Of a DNA stretch of 64,000 bases, positions 42,823-51,221 are shown in pieces. Origin of the DNA: an uncultured Ruminococcus sp. (GTDB taxonomy: Bacteria; Bacillota; Clostridia; Oscillospirales; Ruminococcaceae); the NCBI GenBank assembly GCA_900539835.1, contig UQDR01000001.1:1-64000 (forward strand), written 5' to 3'. The notes below the pieces were generated by a model. It ran no database searches, was not told the origin of the DNA, and saw nothing but the letters and a program-made list of their open reading frames with translations. Within the stretch, counting starts at the first letter, position 1, and each line of letters starts with the position of its first letter. The position numbers were made by a program, and so were the translations under genes.

Positions 42823-42861
42823 AAGGGAGGATATGCTCTATAACTGAGCATAGTCAGATAT
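42823..42861 (+). promoter_or_regulatory. mutS2 leader: Shine-Dalgarno, hairpin, then start codon
   Basis: AAGGGAGG (42823-42830) is followed by a 7-bp hairpin (TATGCTC 42832-42838 with GAGCATA 42846-42852, loop TATAACT) and nine bases before ATG 42862. Linear spacing is 31 nt; with the hairpin folded it is about 10. No Shine-Dalgarno adjoins the ATG, and the frame upstream is closed by a stop at 42841 with no good start. Element and dimensions resemble the era leader: both have ATG two bases after the Shine-Dalgarno and CATAG at the 3' arm. Confidence 0.65.
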
Positions 42862-45249
42862 ATGAATAATTATTGTGAGGTTTTAGAGTTACATAAGGTT
42901 TTAGCACTTTTAGAGAAAGAATGCGCTAACAATAAAACTAAAGAGCTTGCATTAAATCTTAGGCCTTCTACTGATTTATTTACGGTTAAAAGGGAAGTAG
43001 AGAAAACTGCAGCTTCGTTGGAGTTATCTATAAAATATGGAACTCCGTATTTTACGGATATAAAAGATATTACCGGCTCTGTTAAGCGTGCGGAATCCGG
43101 CGGAGTACTGTCGTTAAAAGAGCTAATTGAGATTAAAAGAGTTCTTATGCAGGTTCGTGAATTAAAAAAGTGGCGTGACGATTTTGAAGGAGAAACTCCT
43201 ATAGATTATCTTTTTGAGTGTTTATTTCCTAATCAGACATTAGAAAACAAGCTTGAGAGGTCAATTATAGATGAAAATGAGCTTGCTGATGATGCAAGCG
43301 CTGAATTATCATCTATAAGACGTAAGATAAGCAATTCGGGTATTAGAATTCGTGAAATATTAGATAAGATGATAAAATCGTCTTCTACACAAAAATATTT
43401 ACAGGAATCGGTAGTTACTATCCGTGACGGAAGATATGTTCTTCCTGTTAAAACGGAGTTCAAAGGTAATGTCCAAGGTCTGATTCATGATACATCAGCC
43501 ACCGGCTCCACATTATTTATTGAGCCGATTGCAGTAGTTGAGGCAAATAATGATATAAGAATTTTGGAAGGCAAAGAGTTGGACGAAATTCATCGTATCG
43601 TTGCTGAATTATCAGCTGAATGCGGCAATATGAAGGACCAGCTTTTATCAAGCTATGATGCTGTTATAAAACTGAATTTGTATTTTGCTAAGGCAAATCT
43701 TGCTGCAAAAATGAAAGCAAGCAAGCCTGAGATAAATAATGATAATATCATCGTTTTAAATAAGGCAAGACATCCGTTGATTGATCCGAAAAAAGTTGTT
43801 CCTATTAATTTTTCTATTGGTGATGAATATAATACTCTGATTATCACCGGTCCGAATACAGGTGGAAAAACTGTTACGCTTAAAACTGTGGGATTACTCA
43901 CCTTGATGACCATGTGCGGCATGCTGATTCCGGCTTCGGATGGTTCTAAGATAGCTATATACACCAAAATTTTAGTTGACATCGGTGACCAGCAGTCTAT
44001 TGAGCAAAATCTTTCTACGTTTTCTTCACATATTAATAAAGTTATAGAAATTCTCGAAAAAGCTGATGAACATAGTTTGGTTTTGCTTGACGAGCTTGGT
44101 TCAGGAACTGATCCTATAGAGGGTGCTGCATTAGCGTTATCTATTATTGAAAAATTAAAGAGTATGGGCGTTACTTTGGTTACAACAACACATTATCAGG
44201 AATTGAAAATGTATGCTATTGATACCGATAATGTACAAAATGCTTCATGTGAATTTAATGTAGAAACTCTTCAGCCTACTTATAAGCTGATTATCGGAAC
44301 CCCGGGTAAGTCTAATGCTTTTGCTATTTCTAAAAAGCTTGGTATATCGGAAGACATTATTGAATATGCACAATCGCTTATATCCGGTGAAAACAGAAGG
44401 TTTGAAAGTATTATAGACAGTCTTGAACAAGCGAGAATTGAACTAAATGAGAATAACAAGGCTGTGGAAAAATTAAGGCAGGAAAATGAACAGCTTCACG
44501 CTGAAATTTTTAATGAACGACAAAGGCTCGAAGAAGAAAAATCCTTTGAGCTTGAGAAAGCAAGACGTGAAGCATCTGAAATACTTAGACGTGTTACTCG
44601 TGAGTCGCAATCATTAATTGATGAGCTTGATTTCATAAGAAAGCAAAAAGAAAAAGATAGTTTTACACAGATGGCGGTAAATGTTAAGCATAAACAAAGA
44701 AATACGCTTGATAAAATATATCATGATGTTAATTCAGTTATTGAAAGCAATGAGAATTATGTGCTTCCACGCCCGTTAAAGAAAGGCGACAAAGTACTGA
44801 TTACCGACACAAACAGAAATGGAATCGTCATTTCACCACCGGATAATAAAGGCATCTGTTTCGTTCAAATGGGCATAATGAAAACAAAAGTTGATGTTTC
44901 TAAAATCAGGCTGGTTGAAAAAGTAAAAGATGAAAAAACAAACAAACAGAAGCCAAAGTCTAATGGAATATCAACTAAGGGTGTTGAAAACAGGATGACC
45001 CGAAAAATTCAATCTGAGCTTGATATCAGAGGATATGCTTCTGATGATGGCATTTATGAGGTCGACAGTTTTCTTGATGATGCTGTAATGTCCGGTTTAA
45101 CGCTCGTTACGATTATACATGGAAAGGGAACTGGTGTGCTTAAGAATGCAGTAAGAAATCACTTAAAACGCCATCCTCACGTTAAATCTTCTCGTAAGGG
45201 AGTTTACGGAGAAGGTGAAGACGGCGTTACTGTAGTTGAACTCAAATAA
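42862..45249 (+). CDS. mutS2: Endonuclease MutS2
   Basis: MutS-like ATPase with an endonuclease Smr domain; in Firmicutes it acts in ribosome rescue of collided ribosomes and in recombination control rather than mismatch repair. Walker A is GPNTGGKTVTLKT (near 330) and Walker B lies in LVLLDELGSGTDPIEGAAL. A long coiled coil follows (about 510-610), then a KOW-like segment, then the Smr domain in the last 80 residues with ELDIRGY and HGKGTGVLKNAVRNHL. It lacks the MutS mismatch-recognition domain. 795 residues is normal. Confidence 0.96.
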   Translation: MNNYCEVLELHKVLALLEKECANNKTKELALNLRPSTDLFTVKREVEKTAASLELSIKYGTPYFTDIKDITGSVKRAESGGVLSLKELIEIKRVLMQVRELKKWRDDFEGETPIDYLFECLFPNQTLENKLERSIIDENELADDASAELSSIRRKISNSGIRIREILDKMIKSSSTQKYLQESVVTIRDGRYVLPVKTEFKGNVQGLIHDTSATGSTLFIEPIAVVEANNDIRILEGKELDEIHRIVAELSAECGNMKDQLLSSYDAVIKLNLYFAKANLAAKMKASKPEINNDNIIVLNKARHPLIDPKKVVPINFSIGDEYNTLIITGPNTGGKTVTLKTVGLLTLMTMCGMLIPASDGSKIAIYTKILVDIGDQQSIEQNLSTFSSHINKVIEILEKADEHSLVLLDELGSGTDPIEGAALALSIIEKLKSMGVTLVTTTHYQELKMYAIDTDNVQNASCEFNVETLQPTYKLIIGTPGKSNAFAISKKLGISEDIIEYAQSLISGENRRFESIIDSLEQARIELNENNKAVEKLRQENEQLHAEIFNERQRLEEEKSFELEKARREASEILRRVTRESQSLIDELDFIRKQKEKDSFTQMAVNVKHKQRNTLDKIYHDVNSVIESNENYVLPRPLKKGDKVLITDTNRNGIVISPPDNKGICFVQMGIMKTKVDVSKIRLVEKVKDEKTNKQKPKSNGISTKGVENRMTRKIQSELDIRGYASDDGIYEVDSFLDDAVMSGLTLVTIIHGKGTGVLKNAVRNHLKRHPHVKSSRKGVYGEGEDGVTVVELK

Positions 45250-45262
45250 TATATAAATTAAT

Positions 45263-45312
45263 GCAGCAGTAAGTTTATTTTTCATTATTCTTACTGTTGC
45301 TTTTTATTTTAT
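45263..45312 (+). terminator. Terminator of mutS2, overlapping the 3' end of the convergent recombinase gene
   Basis: An 11-bp stem (45263-45273 with 45290-45300, one wobble) is followed by TTTTTATTTTATT. Its right arm and T-run lie within the last codons of the minus-strand recombinase gene, so the two convergent genes share this stretch. Confidence 0.8.
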
Positions 45313-46273
45313 TCAGGGGATTTGAATCAGCTGCCTGACGTAAGTTTTCATCAGATAGATGTGTATAGATTTCAGTTGTTGCAATGCTTTTATGGCCTAA
45401 AATATCCCGTAAAACAAGGGTATCAACATTGCCGTGCTGGTACATTAAGGTGGCGGCAGTATGTCTTAATTTATGCGTTGTTACACCTAAATTTGATAAT
45501 CCGGCACGTTTCAGGTTTTCTTCGACAATTTGCTGAACTCTGCGCTTATTTATTCTTGTTTTATTGGCTGACAAAAATATAGCTTCCTTATCTTTTGCAG
45601 TTTCATTGGGTCTGGCAAGATCCAAATAATTATTTAAAGCTTCAATACACGACTGATTAAGATATACAATACGCTGTTTATTGCCTTTACCAAGTACTCT
45701 GAGAGTTTTATTATCACGGCTGTAATCAGCTATATTTAATCCGACAAGCTCACTTAAACGCATTCCACAGTTAAGGAACAAAACAATGATACAATAATCA
45801 CGTTCTTTATTCTTTGAATCAATGCTGTCTAACAGTTTTATACTTTCTTCAAGGGATAAAAATATCGGAAGTTTATTTTTAACTCTCGGCAATTCTAAAT
45901 CTTTAAGCGGGTTTTCATCAATTAGTTTTACTTTGTTTGACAAATAGCTGTAGAATTGCTTTAAGGCTGAAGTTTTTCTTGCACGTGTTGCTGTTTCATT
46001 ATTTCTAACATCCTTAAGATATTTTAAATAAACATAGGCATCTGACAATGAAAAGTTTTCAATCCATTCAATAGGTACATCGGCTATATCGATACTTGAC
46101 CAATCATCTGTAGAAGCGGCAGCCTTATGTTTTATTTTCAAGTATCTAAGAAAAGTTCTTATGTCAATATAATAAGCTTCTTCGGTTCTGTCGGCTCTGT
46201 CTTTTATTATTTTTAAGTTAGTTAGAAAATCTTCTAAATAATAAGGACAATCATCTATATAGCTTTGCTTCAC
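45275..46273 (-). CDS. Tyrosine recombinase, XerC/XerD-like
   Basis: Site-specific recombinase of the phage-integrase family. The catalytic set is complete: Arg in LNCGMRLSEL (near 171), Lys in GKGNKQR (near 194), HKLRH (near 267), GHKS (near 293) and the nucleophile Tyr in IYTHLS (near 304). An N-terminal SAM-like core-binding domain spans about 5-115. I choose the GTG at 46273 (AGAGG seven bases upstream), giving 332 residues; an upstream GTG at 46306 has no Shine-Dalgarno and lies in a palindrome. XerC/D are usually about 300 residues, so this could be a chromosomal Xer or a relative with another target. No phage or integron genes adjoin it. Confidence 0.88.
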   Translation of the reverse strand: MKQSYIDDCPYYLEDFLTNLKIIKDRADRTEEAYYIDIRTFLRYLKIKHKAAASTDDWSSIDIADVPIEWIENFSLSDAYVYLKYLKDVRNNETATRARKTSALKQFYSYLSNKVKLIDENPLKDLELPRVKNKLPIFLSLEESIKLLDSIDSKNKERDYCIIVLFLNCGMRLSELVGLNIADYSRDNKTLRVLGKGNKQRIVYLNQSCIEALNNYLDLARPNETAKDKEAIFLSANKTRINKRRVQQIVEENLKRAGLSNLGVTTHKLRHTAATLMYQHGNVDTLVLRDILGHKSIATTEIYTHLSDENLRQAADSNPLNKIKSNSKNNEK

Positions 46274-46297
46274 AATATAACCTCTTTTCACTTCTCT

Positions 46298-46329
46298 AAG
46301 TTTCACTAAATTTTTATTTAGTGAAACTT
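46298..46329 (-). repeat. Perfect 14-bp inverted repeat in the recombinase leader
   Basis: Arms AAGTTTCACTAAAT (46298-46311) and ATTTAGTGAAACTT (46316-46329) with a TTTT spacer. It lies between the predicted transcription start (about 46337) and the chosen start codon. It could be an operator, an mRNA hairpin or a recombinase binding site. No T-run follows on the minus strand, so it is not an intrinsic terminator. Confidence 0.85.
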
Positions 46330-46343
46330 TACTTGCTTATTAA

Positions 46344-46372
46344 ATTATATCACACCAGACTTCTCTTGTCAA
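46344..46372 (-). promoter_or_regulatory. Consensus sigma-A promoter of the recombinase
   Basis: On the minus strand TTGACA, exactly 17 nt, TATAAT: both hexamers perfect. The -35 abuts the yunB stop codon at 46375. Confidence 0.88.
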
Positions 46373-46374
46373 CA

Positions 46375-47007
46375 TTATATTTTATATGTTCCAATATAGC
46401 CGTTTGGTATATCTCCTACTATAATTGTTTCTGAAATTACATAATCATTTTCCACCGTAATATCTGTTGAATGTGCAGGAAGAATTGCTGATAATTCGAC
46501 AGTAACTTTAAGCACTAAACGATGCTTAGTTTGATTTATTCCGGCTGATGTAAATTCGCTGAGTATTTCAGAATCTGCTGCACCCACCTGATGAAGCCTT
46601 AAGCTAATATCAGGTCCTCGTCCGCTTAAAAATGTAATACCGGACATTGTACCTATTGGAATGGACATTTTATTATTATCGATTTTAGACAGTTCATTAT
46701 TAATTGATTCTTTCAAATTATTTTGAAGTTCATTGATAAGATTTGAATTAGTTTCAATTGAAATTATCTTTTCGTTTTCATCACGAATAATAGTTATATA
46801 TTGCTGTTGGTCACTTCTCGTCAATTGTTCGTTAACTGCTTCGGCAATAATATGATTAGCGGTTTCCCTGCCTTTATATTCGCAGATTTCTGACATATGT
46901 TTACTTAGCTGTTTATGAAACAGACATAATATTAAACAGAATAATATAACAATTATTAACAATATATGTAGTATTTTATTCGTTTTTGTATCAGAATATT
47001 TTCTCAA
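46375..47007 (-). CDS. yunB: YunB-like sporulation protein
   Basis: Membrane-anchored protein of the YunB family, which in Bacillus is made in the mother cell under sigma-E and affects spore formation; molecular role unknown. One N-terminal transmembrane segment (ILHILLIIVILFCLILCLF) and a conserved C-terminal region with SEFTSAGINQTKHRLVLKV and IPNGYIGTY. The start is the TTG at 47007: AGGAGGTG lies seven bases upstream, whereas the in-frame ATG at 47028 has none and would place the Shine-Dalgarno inside the gene. 210 residues. No sigma-E promoter could be recognised with confidence. Confidence 0.82.
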   Translation of the reverse strand: MRKYSDTKTNKILHILLIIVILFCLILCLFHKQLSKHMSEICEYKGRETANHIIAEAVNEQLTRSDQQQYITIIRDENEKIISIETNSNLINELQNNLKESINNELSKIDNNKMSIPIGTMSGITFLSGRGPDISLRLHQVGAADSEILSEFTSAGINQTKHRLVLKVTVELSAILPAHSTDITVENDYVISETIIVGDIPNGYIGTYKI

Positions 47008-47061
47008 GTTAACACACCTCCTATGCATTTATAATATACAAATAAATGAGGTTTTGTTAAC

Positions 47062-47094
47062 AAAAAAACGGATAAAAGTTATTTTATCCGTTTT
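47062..47094 (-). terminator. Intrinsic terminator after the split-transketolase genes
   Basis: A perfect 13-bp stem (47065-47077 with 47082-47094) with GTTA loop and, on the minus strand, a run of seven Ts, just after the stop at 47105. It closes the long minus-strand cluster. Confidence 0.88.
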
Positions 47095-47104
47095 AGAACT
47101 TATT

Positions 47105-48052
47105 TTATTTTAAATTAACTGCTTCAATTGCAGTTTTAACAATGTTTTCACTTGAAAGTCCGAATTCCTTCAATAAATCAACAGCAGGTCCTGAATGTCC
47201 ATAGACATCATTTACTCCTATTTTTATAACCTTTGTTGGATAATTCTCTGACAAAACATCAGATACTGCTGATCCAAGGCCACCGATGACGCTATGTTCC
47301 TCTACTGTTAAAACCAGTCCTGTGTTTTTAGCAGCTTCAATAATTATATCTTTATCAATTGGCTTGATTGTATGAATATTAATCACAGTAGCGTCAATGC
47401 CCTTTGAAGCAAGAATCTTTGCGGCTTCAATCGACTCATTGACCATAAGACCGGTGGCAATAATTGCAACATCTTTTCCGTCACGAAGCTTTATGCCTTT
47501 TCCTATTTCAAATTTATATGTTTCAGGATCATTAAAGACAGGTACTGCTAATCTACCAAAGCGCATGTATACTGGACCGTTAAACTCAACGGCAGCTCTT
47601 ACAGCGGCTTTAGCTTCTACATCATCTGCCGGATTAATTATAGTCATTCCAGGAATTGTTCTCATCAGAGCAATATCTTCATTGCATTGGTGAGTTGCAC
47701 CGTCTTCTCCCACAGAAATTCCAGCATGTGTTGCGCCTATTTTTACATTCAAATGGGGATATCCGATAGAGTTACGGACAATTTCATAGGCACGTCCTGC
47801 CGCAAACATTGCAAAGGTTGATGCAAATGGTATCTTCCCTGCTGCTGCCATACCAGCAGCTACTCCCATCATATTAGCTTCTGCAATTCCGCAGTCAAAA
47901 AATCTATCAGGAAATTTCTTTTTAAAAATGCTTGTTTTGGTTGCAGCGGCTAAATCAGCGTCAAACACATAAAGGTTATCATACTCGTCACCCAATTCAG
48001 CAAGTGCTTCTCCGTAACTTTCTCTTGTAGCCTTTTTAATAATCTCTGCCAT
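47105..48052 (-). CDS. Transketolase, C-terminal subunit
   Basis: Second half of a split transketolase: pyrimidine-binding and C-terminal domains. Landmarks are FFDCGIAEANMMGVAAGMAAAGK with the catalytic Glu, THAGISVGEDGATHQCNEDIA and TVEEHSVIGGLGSAV. 315 residues. It pairs with the N-terminal subunit encoded three bases upstream; together they shift two-carbon units in the non-oxidative pentose phosphate pathway. GGAGGACTAACTT precedes ATG. DXP synthase is an alternative for this fold, but the split arrangement with its partner favours transketolase. Confidence 0.93.
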   Translation of the reverse strand: MAEIIKKATRESYGEALAELGDEYDNLYVFDADLAAATKTSIFKKKFPDRFFDCGIAEANMMGVAAGMAAAGKIPFASTFAMFAAGRAYEIVRNSIGYPHLNVKIGATHAGISVGEDGATHQCNEDIALMRTIPGMTIINPADDVEAKAAVRAAVEFNGPVYMRFGRLAVPVFNDPETYKFEIGKGIKLRDGKDVAIIATGLMVNESIEAAKILASKGIDATVINIHTIKPIDKDIIIEAAKNTGLVLTVEEHSVIGGLGSAVSDVLSENYPTKVIKIGVNDVYGHSGPAVDLLKEFGLSSENIVKTAIEAVNLK

Positions 48053-48055
48053 AAG

Positions 48056-48895
48056 TTAGTCCTCCAACATTTTCAATTGTTCTTGTAATTCTTTCATAGC
48101 TATTTCATATTCTTCCGTATTAGGAGCTTTTCCGTGCCAATCTGCCGCATTTTCCATAAAGGATACACCTTTTCCTTTGACACTGTTCTGAATAATAACT
48201 ACGGGCTGTCCGGAAATCTTTTCAGCTTCATTAAAAGCTCTTTCCATATCATCAAAATCATGTGCATTCATTTTAATTGCATGCCATCCAAATGATTCAA
48301 ATTTCTCGGCTATTGGATAAGGTGACATTACATCTGAAATTTCTCCGTCTATCTGAAGATTGTTATTATCCACAACAGCAATTAAATTATCAAGGTTATA
48401 ATGTGAAGCAAACATAGCGGCTTCCCAGACTTGTCCTTCTTGAATTTCGCCGTCTCCTAAAACCGTATAGACTTTATATGTATCATTAGAAATTTTCCCT
48501 GCCAATGCCATTCCGCAAGCAGCAGATATTCCCTGACCCAAAGAGCCAGACGACATATCTATACCAGGTATTTCAATGCATGGATGACCCTGAAGCATAG
48601 CGCCGATATGCCGCAAAGATTTAAGCTCTGATTTATCAAAAAATCCTTTTTCCGCAAGCACTGCATAAAGAGCTGGTGCAGTATGTCCTTTAGACAGAAC
48701 AAAACGATCTCGCTGTTGCTCCTCCGGATTATTTGGATACACACTCAGTTTATTATAATAAAGAAAAGTAAGCAAATCTGCAATTGAAAGTGAACCGCCC
48801 GGATGTCCTGACTTAGCGTTATAAACACCTTCAATTATTCCCATTCTAACTTTACAAGCAGTAATTTCAAGCTGTTTCTTTAAAATTGAATCCAT
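48056..48895 (-). CDS. Transketolase, N-terminal subunit
   Basis: ThDP-binding half of a split transketolase: SGHPGGSLSIADLLTFLYY, LSKGHTAPALYAVL and the ThDP motif GDGEIQEGQVWEAAMFASHYN. 279 residues. I choose ATG 48895 because GGAGG lies eight bases upstream; further in-frame codons toward 48937 would overlap the preceding gene and contain the Shine-Dalgarno. Split transketolases are common in Clostridia. Confidence 0.93.
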   Translation of the reverse strand: MDSILKKQLEITACKVRMGIIEGVYNAKSGHPGGSLSIADLLTFLYYNKLSVYPNNPEEQQRDRFVLSKGHTAPALYAVLAEKGFFDKSELKSLRHIGAMLQGHPCIEIPGIDMSSGSLGQGISAACGMALAGKISNDTYKVYTVLGDGEIQEGQVWEAAMFASHYNLDNLIAVVDNNNLQIDGEISDVMSPYPIAEKFESFGWHAIKMNAHDFDDMERAFNEAEKISGQPVVIIQNSVKGKGVSFMENAADWHGKAPNTEEYEIAMKELQEQLKMLED

Positions 48896-48914
48896 TCTCA
48901 TATCCTCCAACACA

Positions 48915-49736
48915 TTAATTATCTGATACTTTTTCAAAAATAAAATCTATAACAGCTGCAATAGCATCCTGTTCGCAAGTTACATCAAGGACTATGTCCG
49001 CAGCTTCTTTTACATCTTCAGATGCGTTTAATGGACAGATACCCATGTCGGCATATTTTATCATTTCGATATCATTATTATAATCTCCGACTGCCACAAA
49101 GGTATAATCTTCAAAACCGCAAATCTCTCGCATTTTCTTTAATGCACTACCCTTAGAAATATTTTGAGGCAGCATTTCAAAATACTGTGGTGCAGAAATT
49201 ACAAAATCTACGTCATAAAAATTAAGTTTGCTTACATAATCCATTAATTTGGGCAACTCCTCAGGAATATTAGTAAACAAAACCTTATACCAATCATCGG
49301 GAATATCATTCAGATTGCATAAAACAGGCGAGACTTTACAAATTTCACAGTGTTTTTTCTCCATTTCAGTATAACTTGGGACATATACCCCATCAAGTCT
49401 TAAAACTTCACATCCAACATCCGGGTTATCATTCAGTATTTGTTCTGTAAATGATTTTGCCTTGTCAGGTAGATAAACATCATAGATTTGTTTTTTATGA
49501 ATTAAATCATATACCATTCCGCCATTACACATTATAATTGGTGCATTAACTTTAAAATCGTTAAAATACTGCTGAGACGCCTGAATTGCACGTCCTGTAG
49601 CAATAGAAAACTTACCTCCGGCTTGTTGAAATCTTTGAAGCGCCTTTAAATTTCCCTCGCTTGGTATTTTACTTGCAGGTAAAAAAGTTCCATCCATATC
49701 AGTAATCAAAAGCACTTTTGAAATGTCTTCAAACAT
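48915..49736 (-). CDS. Cof-type HAD-superfamily phosphatase
   Basis: Cytoplasmic HAD phosphatase of the Cof/YidA class, acting on sugar phosphates or related metabolites. Motif I is LLITDMDGTFLPASK with both Asp, motif II lies in FSIATGRA, and motif IV GDYNNDIEMIKYADMGICP is complete, with the cap domain between. 273 residues. GAAAGGA precedes ATG. The exact substrate is not predictable. It lies between rluD and the transketolase genes. Confidence 0.88.
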   Translation of the reverse strand: MFEDISKVLLITDMDGTFLPASKIPSEGNLKALQRFQQAGGKFSIATGRAIQASQQYFNDFKVNAPIIMCNGGMVYDLIHKKQIYDVYLPDKAKSFTEQILNDNPDVGCEVLRLDGVYVPSYTEMEKKHCEICKVSPVLCNLNDIPDDWYKVLFTNIPEELPKLMDYVSKLNFYDVDFVISAPQYFEMLPQNISKGSALKKMREICGFEDYTFVAVGDYNNDIEMIKYADMGICPLNASEDVKEAADIVLDVTCEQDAIAAVIDFIFEKVSDN

Positions 49737-49749
49737 AAGAAAATCCTTT

Positions 49750-50658
49750 CTATGTTTTTAATTTATTCAGTATCTTTATAAAGTAATCAGGCAAATCGCT
49801 GTCAAATTCAATATATTTATTAGTTACGGGGTGTATAAAGCCGATTTTCTTTGCATGCAGGCATTGACCCTCGATACCCTTGACCGGTTTTCCATATACG
49901 TCGTCTCCATAAACAGGATGACCGATATAAGCGGAATGTACTCTTATTTGGTGTGTTCTGCCCGTTTCAAGTTTAAATTTCATCAATGAAAATTGGCCAA
50001 ATTCATCTATAACTTCATAATGAGTAACGGCATTTTTTGAATTATGCTCGGTAATGCACATTTTCTTTCTGTCATATTTATTTCTGCCTATTGGAGCGTT
50101 AATAGTTCCGGTTGGTTCTTTAAATCTTCCGCACACAATTGCCTGATATTCTCTTGTAAAGCTATGCTCTTTTATCTGTTGCGCAAGAAAATTATGCGAA
50201 TAGTCTGTCTTTGCAACAATAAGCAATCCACTGGTGTTTTTATCAATTCTATGGACTATTCCAGGTCTTATGACTCCGTTTATACTCGATAGTCTCCCTT
50301 TGCAATGATAAAGAAGAGCATTTACAAGTGTACCATCCAGATTTCCGGCAGCCGGGTGAACAACCATTCCTTTAGGCTTGTTAACGACTAAAAGATCGTT
50401 GTCCTCAAATAATATATCGATAGGAATATTTTGCGGAATAACATCAAGCTGAGTTGGTTCAGGAAACTCAATCGTTATATGATCTTTTTCCCTGAGCTTA
50501 TAATTCTTTGAAACGGAAGCTGAATTTACTAATATTGATTTATTATCAATCAGTTTTTGTATAGCTGAACGAGTTAAACCTAATTCAAGGCTATTTAAAA
50601 ACTTATCAATTCTATTTCCGACATCATCTGTAGCAACATTATATTCAGCTTTATTCAT
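49750..50658 (-). CDS. 23S rRNA pseudouridine synthase, RluD-like
   Basis: Forms pseudouridine in 23S rRNA. N-terminal S4 domain (RIDKFLNSLELGLTRSAIQKL), then the RluA-family catalytic loop GIVHRIDKNTSGLLIVAKT with the nucleophilic Asp, and RTHQIRVHSAYIGHPVYGD. 302 residues. It overlaps lspA by 8 bp; the lspA-rluD pair is conserved across Firmicutes and Proteobacteria. Confidence 0.93.
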   Translation of the reverse strand: MNKAEYNVATDDVGNRIDKFLNSLELGLTRSAIQKLIDNKSILVNSASVSKNYKLREKDHITIEFPEPTQLDVIPQNIPIDILFEDNDLLVVNKPKGMVVHPAAGNLDGTLVNALLYHCKGRLSSINGVIRPGIVHRIDKNTSGLLIVAKTDYSHNFLAQQIKEHSFTREYQAIVCGRFKEPTGTINAPIGRNKYDRKKMCITEHNSKNAVTHYEVIDEFGQFSLMKFKLETGRTHQIRVHSAYIGHPVYGDDVYGKPVKGIEGQCLHAKKIGFIHPVTNKYIEFDSDLPDYFIKILNKLKT

Positions 50659-51151
50659 TTCTCTGCTCCGCAGTCAACTTTCTTTTTTTATTGATTTCAT
50701 CAATTATTATAAAATAAATACAGAATAATACCCCTCCGACTACTACGCAAATATCAGCAAAATTAAATATAGGAAAGTCAATTGGTTCAAATTTAATATA
50801 ATCAATAACCTCATGAAAGCGTATTCTATCAATTAAATTACCGATCCCGCCGGATATCAGAACACTTAATGATATAATCAAAAACTTTGAATCATGTCTT
50901 TTTTTATAAAGATAAAATAAACCTATCAGTATAATAATAATAGGTATCCCTATAAGAAACCATGACTTCCCTGCCATAATGCTCCATGCGGCGCCGTTGT
51001 TTTTGACATGAGTTAAACTGAAAATCTTATGGCTTCCTATTTTTATTATTTCATGAACTTCATAAAGAGAAATATTTTCAACAACTGCTAATTTTATAAG
51101 TTGATCAGCTGCAGTTAAAATTATAATTAGAATCAAAGAAAAAATAAACAC
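50651..51151 (-). CDS. lspA: Lipoprotein signal peptidase II
   Basis: Aspartyl membrane protease that removes signal peptides from prolipoproteins. Four transmembrane segments; catalytic D108 in GGIGNLIDRI and D133 in FNFADI, with HVKNNGAAWSI as the other conserved loop. 166 residues. The start is GTG, with GAGAGGA about 11 bases upstream. Confidence 0.94.
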   Translation of the reverse strand: MFIFSLILIIILTAADQLIKLAVVENISLYEVHEIIKIGSHKIFSLTHVKNNGAAWSIMAGKSWFLIGIPIIIILIGLFYLYKKRHDSKFLIISLSVLISGGIGNLIDRIRFHEVIDYIKFEPIDFPIFNFADICVVVGGVLFCIYFIIIDEINKKRKLTAEQRNE

Positions 51152-51188
51152 TGAAATGTCTTTCCTCTCATAATACCGATATCATCTT

Positions 51189-51215
51189 AAAGGCTCTGTT
51201 AATTACAGAGCCTTT
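51189..51215. terminator. Hairpin between ileS and lspA, terminator-like
   Basis: A perfect 11-bp stem (51189-51199 with 51205-51215) and 5-nt loop. The T-run is short on both strands, so on the minus strand it may cause only partial termination between ileS and lspA. Confidence 0.55.
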
Positions 51216-51221
51216 TATAAT

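Noticed and set aside
46298..46329. Chromosomal dif site
   Set aside because: Arms do not resemble known Firmicute dif arms and the spacer is 4 instead of 6-8 bp; kept as an unexplained palindrome.
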